A stretch of 64,000 nucleotides of DNA from Symsagittifera roscoffensis (lineage: Eukaryota; Xenacoelomorpha; Acoela; Convolutidae), in the NCBI RefSeq assembly GCF_963678635.1, contig NC_087063.1:44620101-44684100 (forward strand), written 5' to 3'. Under the pieces are notes generated by a model. That model ran no database searches and had not been told where the DNA came from. It worked only from the letters and a program-made list of their open reading frames with translations. Below are positions 1-10,643 of the stretch, one piece after another. The translations under genes and the position numbers were made by a program. The stretch's first letter is position 1, and the number at the start of each line of letters is the position of its first letter.

Positions 1-883
1 TCAATTTTTTTGTGCCTTGCAATTAACAGCTTGTGCATTTCGTATTGGAAATTGAACCGATTTTCTGAATATTCGAAAATCCTCCAAACTCTTTCTGATC
101 AATGCTGTTTTTCTCTTCTTTTATTTGTTCAATGTATTTTCTCTTCTCGAACACCTTGATGATCAGCAACTCTACTTTAAATAACCTCAACTGCACAATC
201 AAAATCAGCTAAATAACATAAATCAATTGGGTTCTTTGTGCTTTTGTATTTTTTTTGTTAAAGCTGTCGAAATTGATAAGAGATTTAAAATCAGCTGTTC
301 TGACAGCTCAACCAGTTCTTTTCCTTGCGCTGTGTTAGCGCTGAAATCCACATAGAAAGTGCTTTTCTGAATTCGCTGCCTTAATATCAAATAAATTGGT
401 CATTGTGGTGTCACTGAATCCTCAAGCGTTGTTTCTGGCGACTTGCAGCTGACTGTTTTCAGACATATTAATTGTGATGCTAGTATTTGGATTTCGGCAG
501 TTGAAGTTTTCTTTTTCTACTAATATTTTTTTTCATTTTCACACTGAGTTGCTACACCATCTCTTTCTTTACTTTTGTTGTAGTTTGCTATGTTTTCATA
601 ATTATTCTGACTGAAAGCAGTACTAGCCACTCAACCAAGTTTTCATTAAAACAAATTTTGAAAGTTTTTGTTTCAAAACTTTCATAATAAAGTCATTTTC
701 TGAACTACGGGCAACTGTATTCCTCTTTCTACACGAAGACAACTACTCCGCAACACGAGCAACTGTTTCCTCCTCTCGCTTCACGCAGCCTTTGCTTAAA
801 AAAGAATCTACTCCAAAGAATCAAGAAAACTCTCCATCCATCTTTCACAAGAACAAACTTAAAAACGTTCTAAACCCCAGATG
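1..883. other. AT-rich intergenic sequence, no gene seen
   Basis: No ORF with protein-like composition, no RNA gene and no clear repeat end was found. The sequence is T/A rich and its reading frames are short. Confidence 0.5.
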
Positions 884-1276
884 GGGAACCAGTTTGAAAC
901 TAGTATTTATATCCAAATATAATTTTGATCAAGTATCTCTGTAAAAAACTTTGAACTAACCAATCTTGATCCATAACTAACACTTACAATAAATATTAAG
1001 GGTGAAAGTATTCATAATTTCATTCAGAACAGAATAAATTTACCTCAGCAAACAGTTGCTCTTCTTCAGAGCAGTTTTTGATTCCGAACCTTGCAAATAC
1101 CAGTATACACTAGATCTATTGATACTAGGAGATATAAGAGTAAGATTAGAATTGGTATTAGACTAAGAAGTTGCGCGATTATATCCGGCCGAAAATAAGA
1201 TAGCGTGACGAACAGACGGTGTACCTTAACCGAAGTTACTCTATGAGTGAGCCACCCAGGACATAAACTCAGTGTG
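884..1276 (-). repeat. SINE copy, 5' truncated
   Basis: On the minus strand this matches the bodies at 20520-20983 (-) and 22975-23250 (+). Shared blocks include the stretch around GGCCGGATAT (about 1180-1190), the run ending in TAGATCTA (about 1110) and a tail with TTAGTTATGGATCA (about 970). The tRNA-like head that is visible in the 20.9-kb copy is missing here, so the copy is 5' truncated, as is usual for target-primed insertion. The open reading frame through the body in some copies looks like a small membrane protein but is not conserved as one. Confidence 0.7.
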
Positions 1277-2008
1277 AAAAAAAATCGAACAAAATTGACT
1301 TGTCAGAATTTCGCTGGCCTGTCCAATTTTGTTTGCTACAGATTTTGCTTGTGCGGTTAGCAATTTTTTTTGTAGTTGCAAGTGTCAGTGTTGTTAGTTC
1401 TAATTTCATGGGAGACTGGGATGTTAATTTTTATTTTAAAAAGAAAACAGATTTTGTTTGGCACAATTTATCTCTGCTCGAAGTTTATGTGGTTCATTTC
1501 TCATATTTTTTGTTGTGTTGTATCGCATTTGATGCGAAGATCCGCTTAGCCTCTATACAAAAACCATCATTTTCTGGTTGTGCTTCTTTTTCTGCGGCAA
1601 AAAAATTGCAATGCGGTTTTGAGCTTTGAAAGCAAAAAAGTAAAAGGGAAGGAAACCTGACTCCTCATAACAGTTTCTGGTTGTATTATAGCTGGTAACA
1701 AAAATTTTAAGTTTTAATATGAAAAGTTCTCAAAATTGTTTCATACAGCAGTCAGTCTGAATGATAACTTGTAAACATAAACTTAACAGTTTTTAATCCA
1801 TTCTTTTAATTTTCTTCTAAATGTAATTAGAAATCATCCAATCAATAGAGTTTTTGACTTGTAACAGAATGAAACAAGTTTACTTTTCAGACATCAATTT
1901 CATTTGATAACTTGTTCAATGATCAAGGAAAAAATTATATTTACCCATATGTGTTCATTTGTTTTTGTTTTGATCACCCAACTCAATTTTTTGCCAGTAA
2001 CTGTTTTT
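1277..2008. other. AT-rich spacer, no gene seen
   Basis: It contains a 109-codon frame (1300-1629) that starts at TTG, is dominated by Phe/Leu/Val and has no recognisable domain. I see nothing else. Confidence 0.4.
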
Positions 2009-2472
2009 TGTTTCGACTTTCGAAGAAAACGGAACATTTATGCTCGGTGAGTTTTTTTTATTCAGTCAATTTTCACCGATCGAAATAATAGTTTTCCTCA
2101 AAATTTCTTTTACACCCCATTGAAGATATCAACTTCCTGAGTTCAAATGTGAAAATAAAATTCACCTCCATTTTTTTTGTAAAATTCTGGGGGTTTGAAA
2201 ATTGCCAAACTTGCCATGTTCTTGACTAAATTATGCGCCCTTTGAAGAGTTGATTCATAATTTTGAGAGCGTAGCGCGAATTATTTATGCGTGGCGAATT
2301 ATCCCTCACAACAAAATTGTTCCAAATTGAATTGAGGCTAGCTAATTGGTCGTCGTATTAGTTTCAAAATGTATAGGTTTTAAATATTTTCTTTTCCCAA
2401 AATCTATTCCATATGAATTAAGGGACTGTCGGAACATTCAGGGCTTTGCCCTGATATACGAGCAGTCTTGTT
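2009..2472 (+). mobile_element. Helentron-like non-autonomous element, subfamily B
   Basis: It starts with TGTTTCGACTTTCG, has GTCGGAAC near the 3' end (about 2428-2435), then a hairpin CAGGGC-TTT-GCCCTG (about 2439-2453) and ends in CAGTCTTGTT. It shares with the 8844 copy a body unlike subfamily A (CCGATCGAAA near the 5' end, AGCGTAACGCGAATTATTTATG-type central block). Non-coding. Confidence 0.6.
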
Positions 2473-2760
2473 TTCTTTTCTGGCGATCAGATTGGGGAAT
2501 ACTTCTGAATAACATATTTTTCTTTCATTGTTTAAAAATTTTGTATAAATGGACTTTTTTCGCGTTATATTTGTCGTTAGCATTATCTCCATGTGGATAT
2601 CGATAACCAGTTCGTCAAGGCTATGAATGTCAACTGGATTTGTTACGGGTACGAGAAGATTAGTTCGTACTAACTTTTGGTTGAAATATAATAATGAAAG
2701 ATTACAACGTCTAGTAGAAATTACGAAGATCAGGCTTTCTGCATAGCGCCTTGAGGCTTT
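2473..2760. other. Spacer between Helentron-like copies
   Basis: It is AT-rich and has no feature that I can support. Confidence 0.4.
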
Positions 2761-3255
2761 TTGTTCCGAATTTAGATACGAAAGTAACGGAATATTTGTG
2801 GTCGGGTGGGTTTTTTTCTTCAGACAAATTTCGACTTTTTAACTAGCCGCTTTTGACGGAATTTTATTCGAAAGCTAATGTTGTCTTGAGCTTAAATTTA
2901 AAAAGATATTTCACCTGTGGCCATTTTTCGTAAAATTATGGGGGTTTAAACATTGCCATTTCGGTCAATTTGGGCTAATTAACGTGCGATATATTTCGCA
3001 CGCGTAAGGGGAGATTTAATCCGTCTTAAAAATTGTTCCAAATTGGTTTAAGGAAGCTTATTTGCCATAATTGATTTGTTAGTAGGAGCGAACTCTATCA
3101 CTGTAGTTTGTATGGCGCGTGGGGGGATGATTTTCATTTTGAAAAATTTCAATTTATTTTATTACATTTAATTTTTTTTATTTTATTACTGCTCCATAAA
3201 CCTTAAAAGGCAGTCGGAACAATCAGGGCTTCGCCCTGATACTAGCAGACTTGTT
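2761..3255 (+). mobile_element. Helentron-like element, subfamily A
   Basis: It starts TTGTTCCGA and has AGTCGGAAC at about 3203-3211. A hairpin CAGGGC-TTC-GCCCTG follows at about 3215-3229. It ends in AGCAGACTTGTT. First element of the tandem array. Confidence 0.65.
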
Positions 3256-4266
3256 AAGTTTATACAGACGTTAAATTATTGAAATCTGTTTACCAGCTTA
3301 TTTAAGTTGCTTATGAGATAATAAACGGCGTCCTATATTTGAAAAACTTAAATTTGTTAATGACAGCGGCATCAAATTGTATGGAGCTTCTTCATAGTCG
3401 GTAGTATCTGATATGCTTTCAATCTATAGTCTTCAAGTTCAATTAAGAAAAGATTTCTACCTTTTTTAAAAAAAAATTTGGGTCAGATGACGAGTTTTCA
3501 CTTTTACAGAGTCCTTGTTCGTGTGTTTCACCTGATCTATAGCCTTTTTTGAGGTCATTACACTTGCAATTAGCAAGCGTTATTAAACTGGATTTTGACT
3601 TTTTCGGGTGAGCAACTAGTCAACAAAACCAGCTGAATCAGTTAGCTCAGCTGTTTTGATAGCAACAAAACAGAATGCCAGTTAACAGATTATTTTAAGC
3701 ATGTTTGGCTTGTAAGTGGCCGTTCCATTCAAGTTTTTTTGTCTCAAATTGTTTAATAGCACAACTTTGTTTTTTTTTCGGCTCAACAATTGGCTAGCTG
3801 CAGTACCATTTTAGGTTGCATCGCAAAAAGTGCGAAACTCCGCTTCACCTGTGCGTTAAAAAATTGAAGGAATTACCCATAATTCATGCAGTTTTCATCC
3901 TCACACTCTGTTGCCTGTTTGCGAGCTCACTCAAATTAGTCTTCGTTTTACGATTCTCGACCTCTGCAATTAGTACAGCCATTGCTTCATCCGCCTTCTC
4001 TTCTTCCCCTGGCTTGTCTCGTAGTATCCCTTACAATAATTTAAGTTTTCGAAGTAGTAATAATGTAAATGTAGAACTCTAAGTAATAGTAGAACTCTAA
4101 TAAATGTAGAAACCTCTAAATATTTAACTCAATTCGTTTAGTTTCCGAACAATTCTCTGCGACTTAAAAGTGCAGCGAAGAAACAGTTTAACGGTTAAGG
4201 TGAAAGCGACCATTCAGCTGAATTTTTATAAAATTTCTATCTTTTTATTTGATTAGTTTGCTTTTT
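3256..4266. repeat. 1-kb array spacer, unit 1
   Basis: Nearly identical to 4769-5754 and 6257-7245. It contains an 88-codon frame with a hydrophobic centre (3816-4082) whose counterpart in unit 2 has an in-frame stop, so coding is not supported. Confidence 0.6.
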
Positions 4267-4768
4267 TGTTCCGGTTTCGTAGCAAAAGTAACGAACTATT
4301 TGTGCTAGTGGTGGGTTTTTTTTTCTTCAGACAAATTTCGACTTTTTAATTAGCCGTTTTTGACGTAATTTTTTTTACATCATTCGAAGGCTAATTTGTC
4401 TTGAGCTTAAATTTGAAAAAATATTTCACCTGTGGCAATTTTTCGTAAAGTTATGGGGGTTTAATCATTGCCATTTCGGCCAATTTGGGCTGATTAACGC
4501 GCAATATATTTCGCACGCGTAAGCGGAGAATTAACCCGTCTTAGAAATTATTCCAAATTGGTTTAAGGAAGCTTATTTGCCAAAATTGATTCGTTTGTAG
4601 GAGCGAACTCTATCACTGTAGTTTGTATGGCGTGTGGGGGGATGATTTTCATTTAAAAAAATTCAACTTATCTTATTACATTTAATTTTTTTATCTTATC
4701 ACTGCTCCATAAACCTTAAATGGCAGTCGGAACAATCAGGGCTTCGCCCTGATATTAGCAGACTTGTT
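4267..4768 (+). mobile_element. Helentron-like element, subfamily A
   Basis: Start TGTTCCGGTTTCG, inverted GTCGGAAC near the end, hairpin CAGGGC-TTC-GCCCTG, terminus AGCAGACTTGTT. Second element of the array. Confidence 0.65.
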
Positions 4769-5754
4769 GAGTTTATACAGACGTTAAACTGTTCAAATCT
4801 GTTTAGCAGCTTACTTAAGTTGCTTATGAGATAATAAACGGCGTCCTATATTTGAAAAACTTAAATTTGTTAATGACAGCTGCATCAAATTGTATGGGGG
4901 TTTCTTCATAGTCAGTAGTATCTGATATGCTTTCAATCTATAGTCTTCAAGTTCAATTAAGAAAAGATTTCTACCTTTTTTTTAAAATCTTTTGTGTCAG
5001 ATGGCGAGTTTTTCACTTTTACTGAGTCCTTGTTCGTAAGTTTCACCTGATCTATAGCCTTTTTTGAGGTCTTTACGCTTGCAATTAGCAAGCATTATCC
5101 AACTGGATATTGACTTTTTCGGGTGAACAACTAGTCAACAAAACCAGCTGAATCAGTTAGCTCAGCTGATTTGATAGCAACAAAACAGAATGCCAGTTAA
5201 CAGATTATTTTAAGCATGTTTGGCTTGTAAGTGGCCGTTCCATTCAAGTTTTTTTTTGTCTCAAAATGTTTAATAGCACAACTTTGTTTTTTTTTTGGCT
5301 CAACATTTGGCTAGCTGCAGTACCATTTTATGTTGCATCGCAAAAAGTGCGAAGCTCCGCTTCACCTGTGCGTTAAAAAATTGAAGTAATTACCCATAAT
5401 GCATGCAGTTTTCATCCTCACACTTTGTTGCCTGTTTGCGAGCTCACTCAAATTAGTCTTCGTTTTACGATTCTCGACCTCTGCAATTAGTGCAGCCCTT
5501 GCTTCACCCGCCTTCTCTTCTTCCCCTGGTTTGTCTCGTAGTATCCCTTACAATAATTTAAGTTTTCGAAGTAGTAATAATCTAAATGTAGAACTAAAAA
5601 TCTTTAAATTTTTAACTCAATTCGTTTAGTTTCAGAACAATTCTCTGCGACTTAAAAGCGCAGCGAAGAAACAGTTTAACGGTTAAGGTGAAAGCGACCG
5701 TTCAGCTGAATTTTTATAAAATTTTTATCTTTTTATTTGATTAGTTTGCTTTTT
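4769..5754. repeat. 1-kb array spacer, unit 2
   Basis: Copy of 3256-4266. The reading frame is interrupted by TAA just before the codon aligned to the inner ATG (5399). Confidence 0.6.
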
Positions 5755-6256
5755 TGTTCCGACTTTCATAGCAAAAGTAACGGAATATTTGTGCTAGTGG
5801 TGGGTTTTTTTTTCTTCAGACAAATTTCGACTTTTTAATTAGCCGTTTTTGACGTAATTTTTTTATATCATTCGAAAGCTAATGTTGTCTTGAGCTTAAA
5901 TTTGAAAAAATATTTCACCTGTGGCCATTTTTCGTAAAGTTATGGGGGTTTAATCATTGCCATTTCGGCCAATTTGGGCTGATTAACGCGCAATATATTT
6001 CGCAAGCGTAAGCGGAGAATTAACCCGTCTTAGAAATTATTCCAAATTGGTTTAAGGAAGCTTATTTGCCAAAATTGATTCGTTTGTAGGAGCGAACTCT
6101 ATCACTGTAGTTTATATGGCGTGTGGGGGTGATGATTTTCATTTAAAAGATTTCAACTTATTTTATTACATTTAATTTTTTGTCTTATCACTGCTCCATA
6201 ATTTTAAAAGACAGTCGGAACAATCAGGGCTTCGCCCTGATACTAGCAGACTTGTT
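5755..6256 (+). mobile_element. Helentron-like element, subfamily A
   Basis: Start TGTTCCGACTTTC, then AGTCGGAACAA, the hairpin CAGGGC-TTC-GCCCTG, and the end AGCAGACTTGTT. Third element of the array. Confidence 0.65.
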
Positions 6257-7245
6257 GAGTTTATACAGACGTTCAATTATTCAAATCTGTTTAGCAGCTT
6301 ACTTAAGTTGCTTATGAGATAATAAACGGCGTCCTATATTTGAAAAACTTAAATTTGTTAATGACAGCTGCATCAAATTGCATGGGAGCTTCTTCATAGT
6401 CGGTAGTATCTGATATGCTTTCATCCTTTAGTCTTCAAGTTCAATTAAGAAAAGATTTCTACCTTTTTTAAAAATCTTTTGGGTCAGATGGCGAGTTTTT
6501 CACTTTTACTGAGTCCTTGTTTGTGTGTTTCACCTGATCTATAGCCTTTTTTGAGGTCTTTACGCTTGTAATTAGCAAGCATTATCAAACTGGATTTTGA
6601 CTGTTTTGGGTGAACAACTAGTCAACAAAACCAGCTGAATCAGTTAGCTCAGCTGTTTTGATAGCAACAAAACAGAATGCCAGTTAACATATTATTTTAA
6701 GCATGTTTGGCTTGTAAGTGGCCGTTCCATTCAAGTTTTTTTTTGTCTCAAAATGTTTAATAGCACAACTTTGTTTGTTTTTTTTCGGCTCAACAATTGG
6801 CTAGCTGCAGTACCATTTTATGTTGCATCGCAAAAAGTGCGACGCTCCGCTTCACCTCTGCGTTAAAAAATTGAAGGAATTACCCATAATTCATGCAGTT
6901 TTCATCCTCACACTCTGTTGCCTGTTTGCGAGCTCACTCAAATTAGTCTTCGTTTTACGATTCTCGACCTCTGCAATTAGTACAGCCATTGCTTCATCCG
7001 CCTTCTCTTCTTCCCCTGGTTTTTCTCATAGTATATCCCTTCAATAAATTAAGTTTTCGAAGTAGTAATAATCTAAATGTAGAACTTAATATCTCTAAAT
7101 TACTAACTCAATTTGTTTAGTTTCAGAACAATTCTCTGCGACTTAAAAGCGCAGCGAAGGAAAAGTTTAACGGTTAAGGTGAAAGCGACCGTTCAGCTGA
7201 ATTTTTATAAAAGTTCTATCTTTTTGTTTGAGTAGTTTGCTTTTT
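6257..7245. repeat. 1-kb array spacer, unit 3
   Basis: Copy of 3256-4266. The 75-codon frame 6820-7047 has a different C-terminus because of small indels. Confidence 0.6.
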
Positions 7246-7779
7246 TGTTCCCACTTTCGTAACAAAAGTAACGGAATATTTGTGCTCGGGGTGGGTTTTT
7301 TCTTCAGACAAATTTCGGCTTTTAAATTAGCCATTTTTGACGTAAATTTTTTACATCATTCGAAAGCTATTGATTTTCTAAGCTTAAATTTGAAAAGATT
7401 TTTTAGCTGTGATCTTTTTTTTGTAAAGTTTGAATGGGGGTTTAAAGATAGGCATTTTGGCCATTTTCTGACAACTAACGCGCGATATATTTCGCTCCAT
7501 TAACGCGTAAGCGAGATTTAATCCGTCTTAGAAAGCGTTTCAAATTGGTTCAAGGAAGCTTATATACCATAATTGATTTGTTAATAGGAGCAAAATCTAT
7601 CAGTTTGTACTTAATATGGCGTGTGGGGGATGCTTTCACAAAAAATCTCAATTTTTTTCAATAAAATTATTTCAAATTTTATTTTAAGACACTTAAATTT
7701 TTCATGTTTTTTCTGCTCTTTAGACTTTAAAAAGCAGTCGGAACATTCAGGGTTTTGCTCTGATACGAGCAGTCTTGCT
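7246..7779 (+). mobile_element. Helentron-like element, subfamily A, diverged
   Basis: Start TGTTCCCACTTTCG, then CAGTCGGAACATTCAGG, and a decayed hairpin (CAGGGT-TTT-GCTCTG). It ends in GAGCAGTCTTGCT. It is more diverged than the three elements before it, so it may be the founder or an outer copy. Confidence 0.55.
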
Positions 7780-8322
7780 TAAATTAACAACGGTTTCTAA
7801 GCCTCCGTCACTTGGAGGGCAGCATCATAAGAGTTTTAAATTCGGATTTGTGACGAAGGCTTTTTTCGTTTTTCATTCACATGGGAACAAATTTTCAATT
7901 ATGAAAGTTTTGATCGCAACTTCTGATTCTAATTTGTTTATGGCAAGGGAACTAAATCAATCAACTCCAAGCGATTTTGGTCTTCATACTCAAACGTCTA
8001 AATCCACTCGTTACACCTAAAAATTGATTCCTAGGTAAAGGGGAGCCAGGACTTATTTTGTGTGATACTGCACCCAGCTCAGTACCCTTCAATTTAGTTT
8101 GCTCCTCATTCTCAAATGTGTTCTGCCGATGGAGTTTTTGATCAAAACATGGCATTTTGGAGAAAAAAAATTAAATCGCAGTTGATCAAAAGTCTTTCGA
8201 GAAAAAGCACAATAGAAAGATAAGGGCTGAAATGCATACAAAAAAGTCAAGTTTGCCTCTCTATCGTAATGAAACAGCCGATAGATTTTTCTCATAGTTT
8301 GAGCAAATGGCAGTTATTTTTA
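7780..8322. other. Spacer without recognisable gene
   Basis: Short overlapping frames on both strands, none with a recognisable domain. It lies between convergent Helentron-like copies. Confidence 0.35.
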
Positions 8323-8742
8323 AACAAGACTGCTCGTATCAGGGCAAAACCCTGAATGTTCCGACTGTCTTTTAAAGTCTAAGAAGCAGTGTTCGCTTTA
8401 AAAAAACTGATGAATTTTTCTTTTTAAATCATCCCTCCACAAGGCATAGAAAGTACAAAGTGATAGATTTTGCTTCTATTTACGTAAAAATTATGGCAAT
8501 TAGCCTGTTTCAACTAATTTGAAATGATTTCTAATTAGGAATTAAATCTCCGCTTACGCGTTAATAGTGCGAAACAAATCGCGCGTTAATTTTCCTAAGT
8601 TGGCAAAAATGAGGTCAAAACATCAATAATTTTCGGCTGATATGAAAAATTTTGTCAAAAATTGCTGAGTTAAAAAGTCGAAATTTGTTAGAACAAAAGC
8701 ACCCGGAGCACTAATATTCTGTTATTACGGAAGTCGGAACAA
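8323..8742 (-). mobile_element. Helentron-like element, inverted orientation
   Basis: Read on the minus strand it starts GTTCCGACTTCCG (about 8741) and ends with AGTCGGAAC, a CAGGG-hairpin and GAGCAGTCTTGTT (8323). It is the only minus-strand member in the cluster and is shorter than the others. Confidence 0.6.
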
Positions 8743-8843
8743 TAAGGCAAAAAAATCTGTCAAGTAACGAAATACTGATTCATTGGAATTGTGGGGGAAG
8801 GATTGACGTTTTTTAAGTAAGTTAGCTAGTTCAATCATTTTTT

Positions 8844-9335
8844 TGTTCTGACTTTCAAGGAAAACGGAATATTTGTGCTCGGTGTGGTTTTTTTTATTCA
8901 GTCAATTTTCGCCGATCGAAAAAATAGATTTCAAAAAAAATTTATTCATTGAAGATATCGACTTCCTAACTTCAAATTTAAAAAGATATTTTACCTCCAA
9001 TAAATTTTTTCTAAAACTCTGGGGGTTTGAAAATTGCTAAAATGGTCATGTTCTGGACTAAATTATGCGCTCTATGAAGAATTTCTTCAAAATGCTGAGA
9101 GCGTAACGCGAATTATTTATGCAAAGCGAATTATCGAGCTTAACAAAATCGTTCCAAATTGAACTGAGACTAGCTAATGGGTCGTAATAACTTCGTACGA
9201 CTCAAAAATTCACAGTTTGATATTGTCCAAAATTTATAGGTTTTGAATATTTTCTTTTCCCAAAAACTACTCGATGTGAATTAAGGGACAGTAGGAACAT
9301 TCAAGGCTTTGCCCTGAACTACAAACAGTCTTGTT
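8844..9335 (+). mobile_element. Helentron-like element, subfamily B
   Basis: Start TTGTTCTGACTTTC, end AACAGTCTTGTT, with a hairpin (AAGGC-TTT-GCCCT region) partly decayed. The body resembles the 2009 copy. Its last bases TTGTT run directly into the start of the next element. Confidence 0.55.
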
Positions 9336-10005
9336 GTTCCGACTTTCGATACGAAAGTAACGGAATATTTGTGATCGGGGTGGGTTTTTTTTTTCAGAAA
9401 AATTTCGATTTTTAACTAGCCATTTTTGACGGGATATTTTTTTATTATTCAAAAAGTATTGTTTTCCTGAGCTTAAATTTGGAAAGATATTTCACCTGTG
9501 ATCATTTTTCCTAAAGTTATGGGGGTTTAAAAATTGCCAATTTCGACTTTTTAACTAACCATTTTTGATGGAATTTTTTAAAAATCAGTTGAAAGGTACT
9601 GTTGTCCTGAGCTCAAATCTGAAAGGATATTTTACCTGTAATCATTTTTTTGTAAAGTTACAGGGGTTTAAAGATTGCCATTTTGGCCAATTTGGGACAA
9701 TTAACGAGCGATATATTTTGCGCTATTAACGCGTAAGCGGAGAGTTAACCCGTCTTAGAAATCGTTCCAAATTGGTTAAAAGAAGCTTATTTGCCCTAAT
9801 TGAGTTATTACAAGGAGCGAAATCTATCCTTTTGTACTTTATATGGCGTGTGGGGGGATGGTTTTCATAACAAATTTTCACATTTTAGAGAAAAATTTTT
9901 TTTTTTGTTTTATTTCATTGAATTTTTTAATGTTATTATTGCTCCATAAACCTTAAAAGGCAGTCTGAACATTCAGGGCTTCGCCCTGATACGAGCAGTC
10001 TTTTT
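9335..10005 (+). mobile_element. Helentron-like element, subfamily A, with internal duplication
   Basis: Start TGTTCCGACTTTCGATACG, hairpin CAGGGC-TTC-GCCCTG at about 9974-9988, end GAGCAGTCTTTTT. It is longer than its relatives because the block from TTTCGACTTTTTAACTA to about 130 bases later is present twice. It is immediately downstream of, and shares its boundary T with, the subfamily B element. Confidence 0.6.
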
Positions 10006-10426
10006 ATCATTCGCAGACGATTAAGAGGAGATATAAAAAGAGCTTTTCAGCCTATCTAAGGATAGTCCGTGCTGTATTTCCTGCAATTTTCAGAGTCGTT
10101 TGTTTTGTTAAGTGAAACGGTTTTTTTGTCAACTCAACACGATTTTCGAGTACTTTTTCATTATCATGTCGGGGTATCAAAGACACGATCTGTTATGTCA
10201 AATTGATCGCCTCGCCCCTATTCGAGAGCCTAGGAATTGTTAAAAAAATTGTTTGCTTTTAATATTCCATTGTAGATTGCAGCCAAAAATCAATCTGAAT
10301 CTGAATAAAATTATTACCTACTCTGAACTCTTGACTCGAAACAATGTAAAGCTATTCAACAACAAGCTAACTTCTTGAAATATTTTCGCAAATATTTACC
10401 AAATCGCATGCAAATTTGCCAGGATT
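10006..10426. other. Upstream region of the serine protease homolog gene
   Basis: AT-rich 420 bases between the last Helentron-like element and the first ATG of the host gene. A promoter is expected here, but I cannot point to a convincing TATA box or initiator. Confidence 0.3.
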
Positions 10427-10643
10427 ATGGATGTTTTGCAAATGTTCCTATTAGTATTGATGTTTTCAAGTTTCGAATGTTTTAACAGATCACAGTTACA
10501 ATTTGACATAGTTAATGGCTACCCGTCGATACATCGGCCGTTTTATGTGCGGTTGAACTTTCGTCAACGGGGTAAATTGAGTTGTGGCGGATCAACTATC
10601 AACAAATTCTTCGTGGCAACAGCCGCAGTTTGCGTACAAAACG
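10427..10643 (+). CDS. Serine protease homolog exon 1
   Basis: It encodes the signal peptide, the IVNG start, the CGGS motif and TAAVC where TAAHC is expected. The donor ACG/GTGCGT at 10644 ends it in phase 1. The ATG at 10427 is the first Met before the hydrophobic leader. Confidence 0.88.

Larger units (their letters stand above)
2761..7779 (+). repeat. Tandem array of Helentron-like element plus 1-kb spacer
   Basis: Units of 1506, 1488 and 1491 bp (2761-4266, 4267-5754, 5755-7245) each consist of one roughly 500-bp Helentron-like element and one roughly 1-kb spacer; a fourth element (7246-7779) closes the array. Spacers are nearly identical, differing by scattered substitutions and 1-3 base indels. 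Each spacer has a frame of 75-88 codons (3816-4082, 5399-5629, 6820-7047), but the second is cut by a stop, so I do not call a gene. The structure fits either unequal crossing over between elements or concatemer formation during rolling-circle transposition. Confidence 0.85.

Noticed and set aside
1300-1629. 109-codon ORF
   Set aside because: It starts at TTG, is composed of AT-rich codons and has no domain or copy elsewhere in the window.
3816-4082. 88-codon ORF conserved in three array units
   Set aside because: Conservation is explained by recent duplication; unit 2 has an in-frame stop and unit 3 a different C-terminus.
2761-7779. CRISPR-like or satellite interpretation of the regular array
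   Set aside because: Unit length is 1.5 kb with a transposon-like part, and the sequence context is eukaryotic.
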